64,000 nucleotides of DNA from Sulfurovum sp. Lineage in GTDB: Bacteria > Campylobacterota > Campylobacteria > Campylobacterales > Sulfurovaceae. Of the stretch, positions 61,217 to 64,000 are shown one piece after another. Where the stretch lies: positions 1 to 64,000 of the forward strand of contig JAGSGJ010000001.1 in assembly GCA_023955225.1 (NCBI GenBank). The letters are read 5' to 3'. Every line of letters begins with the position of its first letter. Positions within the stretch are counted from its first letter, which is position 1. The notes below the pieces were generated by a model that saw only the letters and a program-made list of their open reading frames with translations, ran no database searches and was not told where the DNA came from. Made by a program: the position numbers and the translations under genes.

Positions 61217-62223
61217 GACCATACTCCTTCTATCGCTCTGTGACACTTAGGACAGTGTCCATTATCTAAAGTATTGACCGTTACATTATAGCCTGTACGG
61301 TCTATGACCAACTCTCCACAATCTGGACAGTGTGTATCTGCATGTACAGGTACGTTCCCGAGATAAATATAGTGTAACCCTGCCTTTTGCCCTATCTTTT
61401 TCGCACGCATCAGTGTTTCCAGTTTCGTTCTCTCGTGATCAAGCATTTTATAATCGGGATGAAACGCACTCAGGTGCCACGGCACATGTTTACCAAGGTC
61501 ATTGGCAATGAACGATGCCATCTCTTCCAGCTCTTTGTCACTGTCATTATCACCCTCGATGAGCAGTGTCGTCACCTCAACCCATATACCAGCGTCTATC
61601 ATTCTTCTAAGCGTATCTTTTACTTCTTCCAGTCCCCCTTTGAGTATCTTTTTGTAGTAGGCATCATCCCAACTTTTCAGATCGATATTGGCTGCATCAA
61701 CCCAGCTTGCCATATCTTCGATGACTTCTGGTGATTCAAAACCATTAGAGACAAAGAGATTTTTCAGACCTTTCTCTTTAGCGATCACGCCAATGTCTTT
61801 GGCATAGGGGTAGAAGATCGTCGGTTCATTGTAGGTATACGCGATGGACTCTGCACCATGTGCAAGTGCCAGCTCCACCATCTCTTCAGGACTTACATTG
61901 ACCTCTTCATTCACTTTATGTTCTTGAGAGATATCCCAGTTTTGACAGAATGGACATTTGAAGTTACACCCTACTGTTCCGAATGAAAGTGCTGTAGTGC
62001 CTGGAAGTACATGATTGAGCGGTTTTTTCTCTACAGGGTCAACGTGTACTGCGACGGGATGGCCATACACAAGTGTTTCAAGCTCTCCATCCACATTTTT
62101 ATTGATACCACAAATACCTACCTGTCCTTCCTTGAGCTTGCAAGAGTGGCGACAGAGCAAGCAAATAATTCTATCTTTACCCTCTTCTTTTGTATAATAT
62201 TTCATATCTTTACTAGATGTCAT
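61213..62223 (-). CDS. amrS: AmmeMemoRadiSam system radical SAM enzyme
   Basis: A 336-residue radical SAM protein with the cluster motif GCNFKCPFCQNWDIS (CxxxCxxC), preceded by a Cys-rich IICLLCRHSCKLKEGQVGICG and followed by C-terminal zinc-ribbon-like CPDCGELV and CPKCHRAI. SAM-domain parts include YTYNEPTIF and NLFVSNGF. AAAGGAG precedes the ATG. It heads a three-gene coupled unit with the MEMO-family gene and pcm. The AMMECR1 component is not in the window. Confidence 0.92.
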   Translation of the reverse strand: MTSSKDMKYYTKEEGKDRIICLLCRHSCKLKEGQVGICGINKNVDGELETLVYGHPVAVHVDPVEKKPLNHVLPGTTALSFGTVGCNFKCPFCQNWDISQEHKVNEEVNVSPEEMVELALAHGAESIAYTYNEPTIFYPYAKDIGVIAKEKGLKNLFVSNGFESPEVIEDMASWVDAANIDLKSWDDAYYKKILKGGLEEVKDTLRRMIDAGIWVEVTTLLIEGDNDSDKELEEMASFIANDLGKHVPWHLSAFHPDYKMLDHERTKLETLMRAKKIGQKAGLHYIYLGNVPVHADTHCPDCGELVIDRTGYNVTVNTLDNGHCPKCHRAIEGVWS

Positions 62224-62429
62224 ATTGACTCCTTTGATGAGTCACCTTTGTACGAGTTGACTCAACTTAATTCTATGATATCATAGGCCACACTAAAAGT
62301 CAATACCTATAAGTAAAACCTATAGTATTATCCTCCAAAATCTTGGAAAAAACTTCCAATAGTTCATTGCATTTATTTTTACTATTCAGTATTAAGTCTA
62401 CTGTCACTATAATCTGAAAAAAGACAACT

Positions 62430-63608
62430 ATGCTAAAAGCTCTTCTAGATAAAAACAATAATACTGCCATACTCCTTGCCGGTATACTGGCTATAGTGGT
62501 AGGTGTGGGTGTGGCAAGATTTGCTTTTACTTCACTTCTTCCTTTTATGCTTGAAGACTTCTTATCACTTACCTATGCCGGGGTGTTGGCATCATTCAAC
62601 TTTGCAGGGTATTTAGTGGGTGCTGTTTTTTCCATATTTATCAAAGACATCAACACAAAAGTAAAGTATTTTAGAATAGGTATGATTCTAAGCATCGTTA
62701 CAACACTTGTACTCGCTACAACTGCCAACGAAACCTTATGGTTGGTCTCAAGGGTTATTGCTGGATTTGGCTCGGCTATGGTACTTATAGTGGGTGCTTC
62801 TATAGTAATGGTCAAACTGAACTTTGAACATAAAACAAAAGCTATGGGTATACACTTCAGCGGTATTGGTTTTTCCATAGTCATATCTGAGCTCATAAGC
62901 CAATATATCCTCACTAATGGAACATGGGCTGATTCTTGGATTGCTTTGTCTGTTTTCGCATTTATCGTCTCTTTTTACTCTCTTTATATTTTATCTTTTG
63001 ATAAAGTGATCAAAAAAGAAGCGGTGAAACACACTCTCTCAAAATCGATATTTTCTACCTATGTCATTCTTCTGATCTTGGCCTATTTTACTGAAGGTGT
63101 GGGTTTTGTGGTTCAAGGAACTTTTTTACCTGACATTATCAACTCCCTTGAGGGCTTAGAGGGTTATGGAAATCTTGGTTGGCTTATCGTAGGTATCGCA
63201 GGTATACCCTCTTCTATACTCTGGATGAGACTCGCTCACAACTATGGAAGTGTCAATGTCATCATCATCGCTATGGCTCTACAGATCATAGGTATTCTCA
63301 TACCTACATTCAGTACAAATGTAACACTGAATTTACTCAGTGGTGCGCTTTATGGCAGTACCTTCATTGGGCTTGTAGCACTGTTTCTAAATCTTGGCGG
63401 TCAACTGGCCGGAAAAAACCCCGTAGTACTCATGGGAGCCATGACAGCGGCCTACGGCATAGGCCAAGTAGGTGCGCCATTGTATAGTGTTGCTTTGTTC
63501 AACTATTTTGGAAATTATGATTCTACACTGTATTTGACAGCGTTTATCGTGTTTATTGGTATATTGTTTTTATTGGTTGCGAAGAGAATTGAGAAAGTAA
63601 CCGTATAA
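62430..63608 (+). CDS. YbfB/YjiJ-family MFS transporter
   Basis: A 392-residue major facilitator with twelve spans. The span 1 GVGVARFAFTSLLPFMLEDFLSL and the span 4-5 SAMVLIVGASIVM segments match YbfB/YjiJ transporters. There is no clear Shine-Dalgarno. Substrate unknown; it stands alone between the radical SAM operon and a partial secreted-protein gene. Confidence 0.88.
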   Translation: MLKALLDKNNNTAILLAGILAIVVGVGVARFAFTSLLPFMLEDFLSLTYAGVLASFNFAGYLVGAVFSIFIKDINTKVKYFRIGMILSIVTTLVLATTANETLWLVSRVIAGFGSAMVLIVGASIVMVKLNFEHKTKAMGIHFSGIGFSIVISELISQYILTNGTWADSWIALSVFAFIVSFYSLYILSFDKVIKKEAVKHTLSKSIFSTYVILLILAYFTEGVGFVVQGTFLPDIINSLEGLEGYGNLGWLIVGIAGIPSSILWMRLAHNYGSVNVIIIAMALQIIGILIPTFSTNVTLNLLSGALYGSTFIGLVALFLNLGGQLAGKNPVVLMGAMTAAYGIGQVGAPLYSVALFNYFGNYDSTLYLTAFIVFIGILFLLVAKRIEKVTV

Positions 63609-63769
63609 TTCTCGTTCCCAAGCAGTCTGTAGAAATCTATATGAGACTATATAAGGCTAATAAAAATTATTTTTGAATATCATAGTAAAATATACATTCC
63701 TACGGAAACCGTACGCAAGAGGTTTGGATAAGAGGAAGTAAGTTTAATTAATATAGAGGAGAAGAATTA

Positions 63770-64000
63770 ATTATAATTAAAAAAATAAAAATAGGCTTTA
63801 TTATAATTGGTGCTATTGCACTTATATCATATATAGGCACCGATACAAGATCTCAATCTAATGTAGGGACATTCTACCCTGATAGAACTAGGTTTATTGA
63901 TCAGGTTGGTGATAATTTATTGTATAGAGGAAATATACCTATTCTGCATAAAAAATTTTCCCAAACTGAAGTTCTTGCATCTATGGTTTCGCCCTCTAGT
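63770..64000 (+). CDS. N-terminal part of an exported protein, apparent ATT start codon
   Basis: An open frame runs off the window edge. GAGGAG (63756-63761) lies eight bases before ATT at 63770; between the in-frame TAA (63749-63751) and this site there is no ATG, GTG or TTG. The product would begin (M)IIKKIKIGFIIIGAIALISYI, a clear signal peptide or membrane anchor, then GTFYPDRTRFIDQVGDNLLY. ATA 63773 and ATT 63776 are alternatives with poorer spacing. The domain is not recognised from 77 residues. Confidence 0.55.
   Translation, partial: MIIKKIKIGFIIIGAIALISYIGTDTRSQSNVGTFYPDRTRFIDQVGDNLLYRGNIPILHKKFSQTEVLASMVSPSS

Noticed and set aside
63695..63740. Possible c-di-GMP (GEMM-like) riboswitch
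   Set aside because: Only a short resemblance (GGAAACC then ACGCAAGAGG with a 5-bp TACGG/CCGTA hairpin); the second conserved helix is not found.

Overview
The window is AT-rich chromosomal DNA from a member of the Campylobacterota, most like the Sulfurovum/Sulfurimonas group. This rests on gene families, promoter style (TGCTATAAT -10 boxes with poorly conserved -35s) and gene content (nitrate ABC transporter beside NarK, Cys-based ArsC, group III truncated haemoglobin remnant, bacteriohaemerythrin, small CxxC proteins). No rRNA operon, prophage, intact insertion sequence or CRISPR array is visible. One tRNA-Arg(CCT) is present.

Layout. 1-9.1 kb: gene tail, secreted protein, PilT-like ATPase, five-haem c-type lipoprotein, small lipoprotein, cold-shock protein, DUF6172-like gene with RhlE, ankyrin protein, CDF metal exporter and secreted rhodanese. 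9.1-13.9 kb: tRNA-Arg, small unknown proteins, shikimate kinase, haemerythrin, an Imm11-like orphan immunity protein and thioredoxin. 14-21 kb: Suv3-like helicase, GNAT, PLA2-like secreted protein, RluA-type synthase and a second DEAD-box helicase. 20.7-28.7 kb: nuclease-family protein and cardiolipin-synthase-like PLD, DUF819 protein, dipeptide epimerase, and znuA-znuC-znuB with a lipoprotein. 28.7-34.4 kb: an ArsR-controlled metal/arsenic island. 34.5-36.6 kb: two coupled c-di-GMP-type proteins with degenerate GGDEF domains. 37-40 kb: GCS2-type ligase, M14/AstE-type hydrolase and FetB. 40.5-49.5 kb: nitrate uptake ABC genes, orphan histidine kinase, NarK, rhodanese and a glutamate-synthase-like FMN protein. 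49.5-57.2 kb: ComFC, Sir2, Tat-exported superoxide reductase, ALDH/TPP enzyme pair, pirin and IspE. 57.4-64 kb: NifU-domain protein and a decayed copy, a broken truncated haemoglobin, a REP-transposase fragment, the Pcm/MEMO/radical-SAM operon, an MFS transporter and a partial secreted protein.

The most unusual signals are these. (1) Three reading frames with ideal Shine-Dalgarno sites have no ATG/GTG/TTG and appear to begin at ATC, ATC and ATT; two of them are a DEAD-box helicase and a cardiolipin synthase whose conserved N-termini lie upstream of the first ATG. (2) A roughly 200-nt intergenic element between the nitrate-binding protein and its permease contains a 26-bp arm that can pair with either of two partners. 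(3) An EAL protein carries an integrase-like DNA-binding N-terminus and sits below three copies of a 12-mer. (4) Two identical 17-bp operators have identical promoter geometry in the ars island. (5) A G9 tract lies in the ribosome-binding site of a methyltransferase. Several genes appear leaderless (TATAAT 5-6 nt before ATG).
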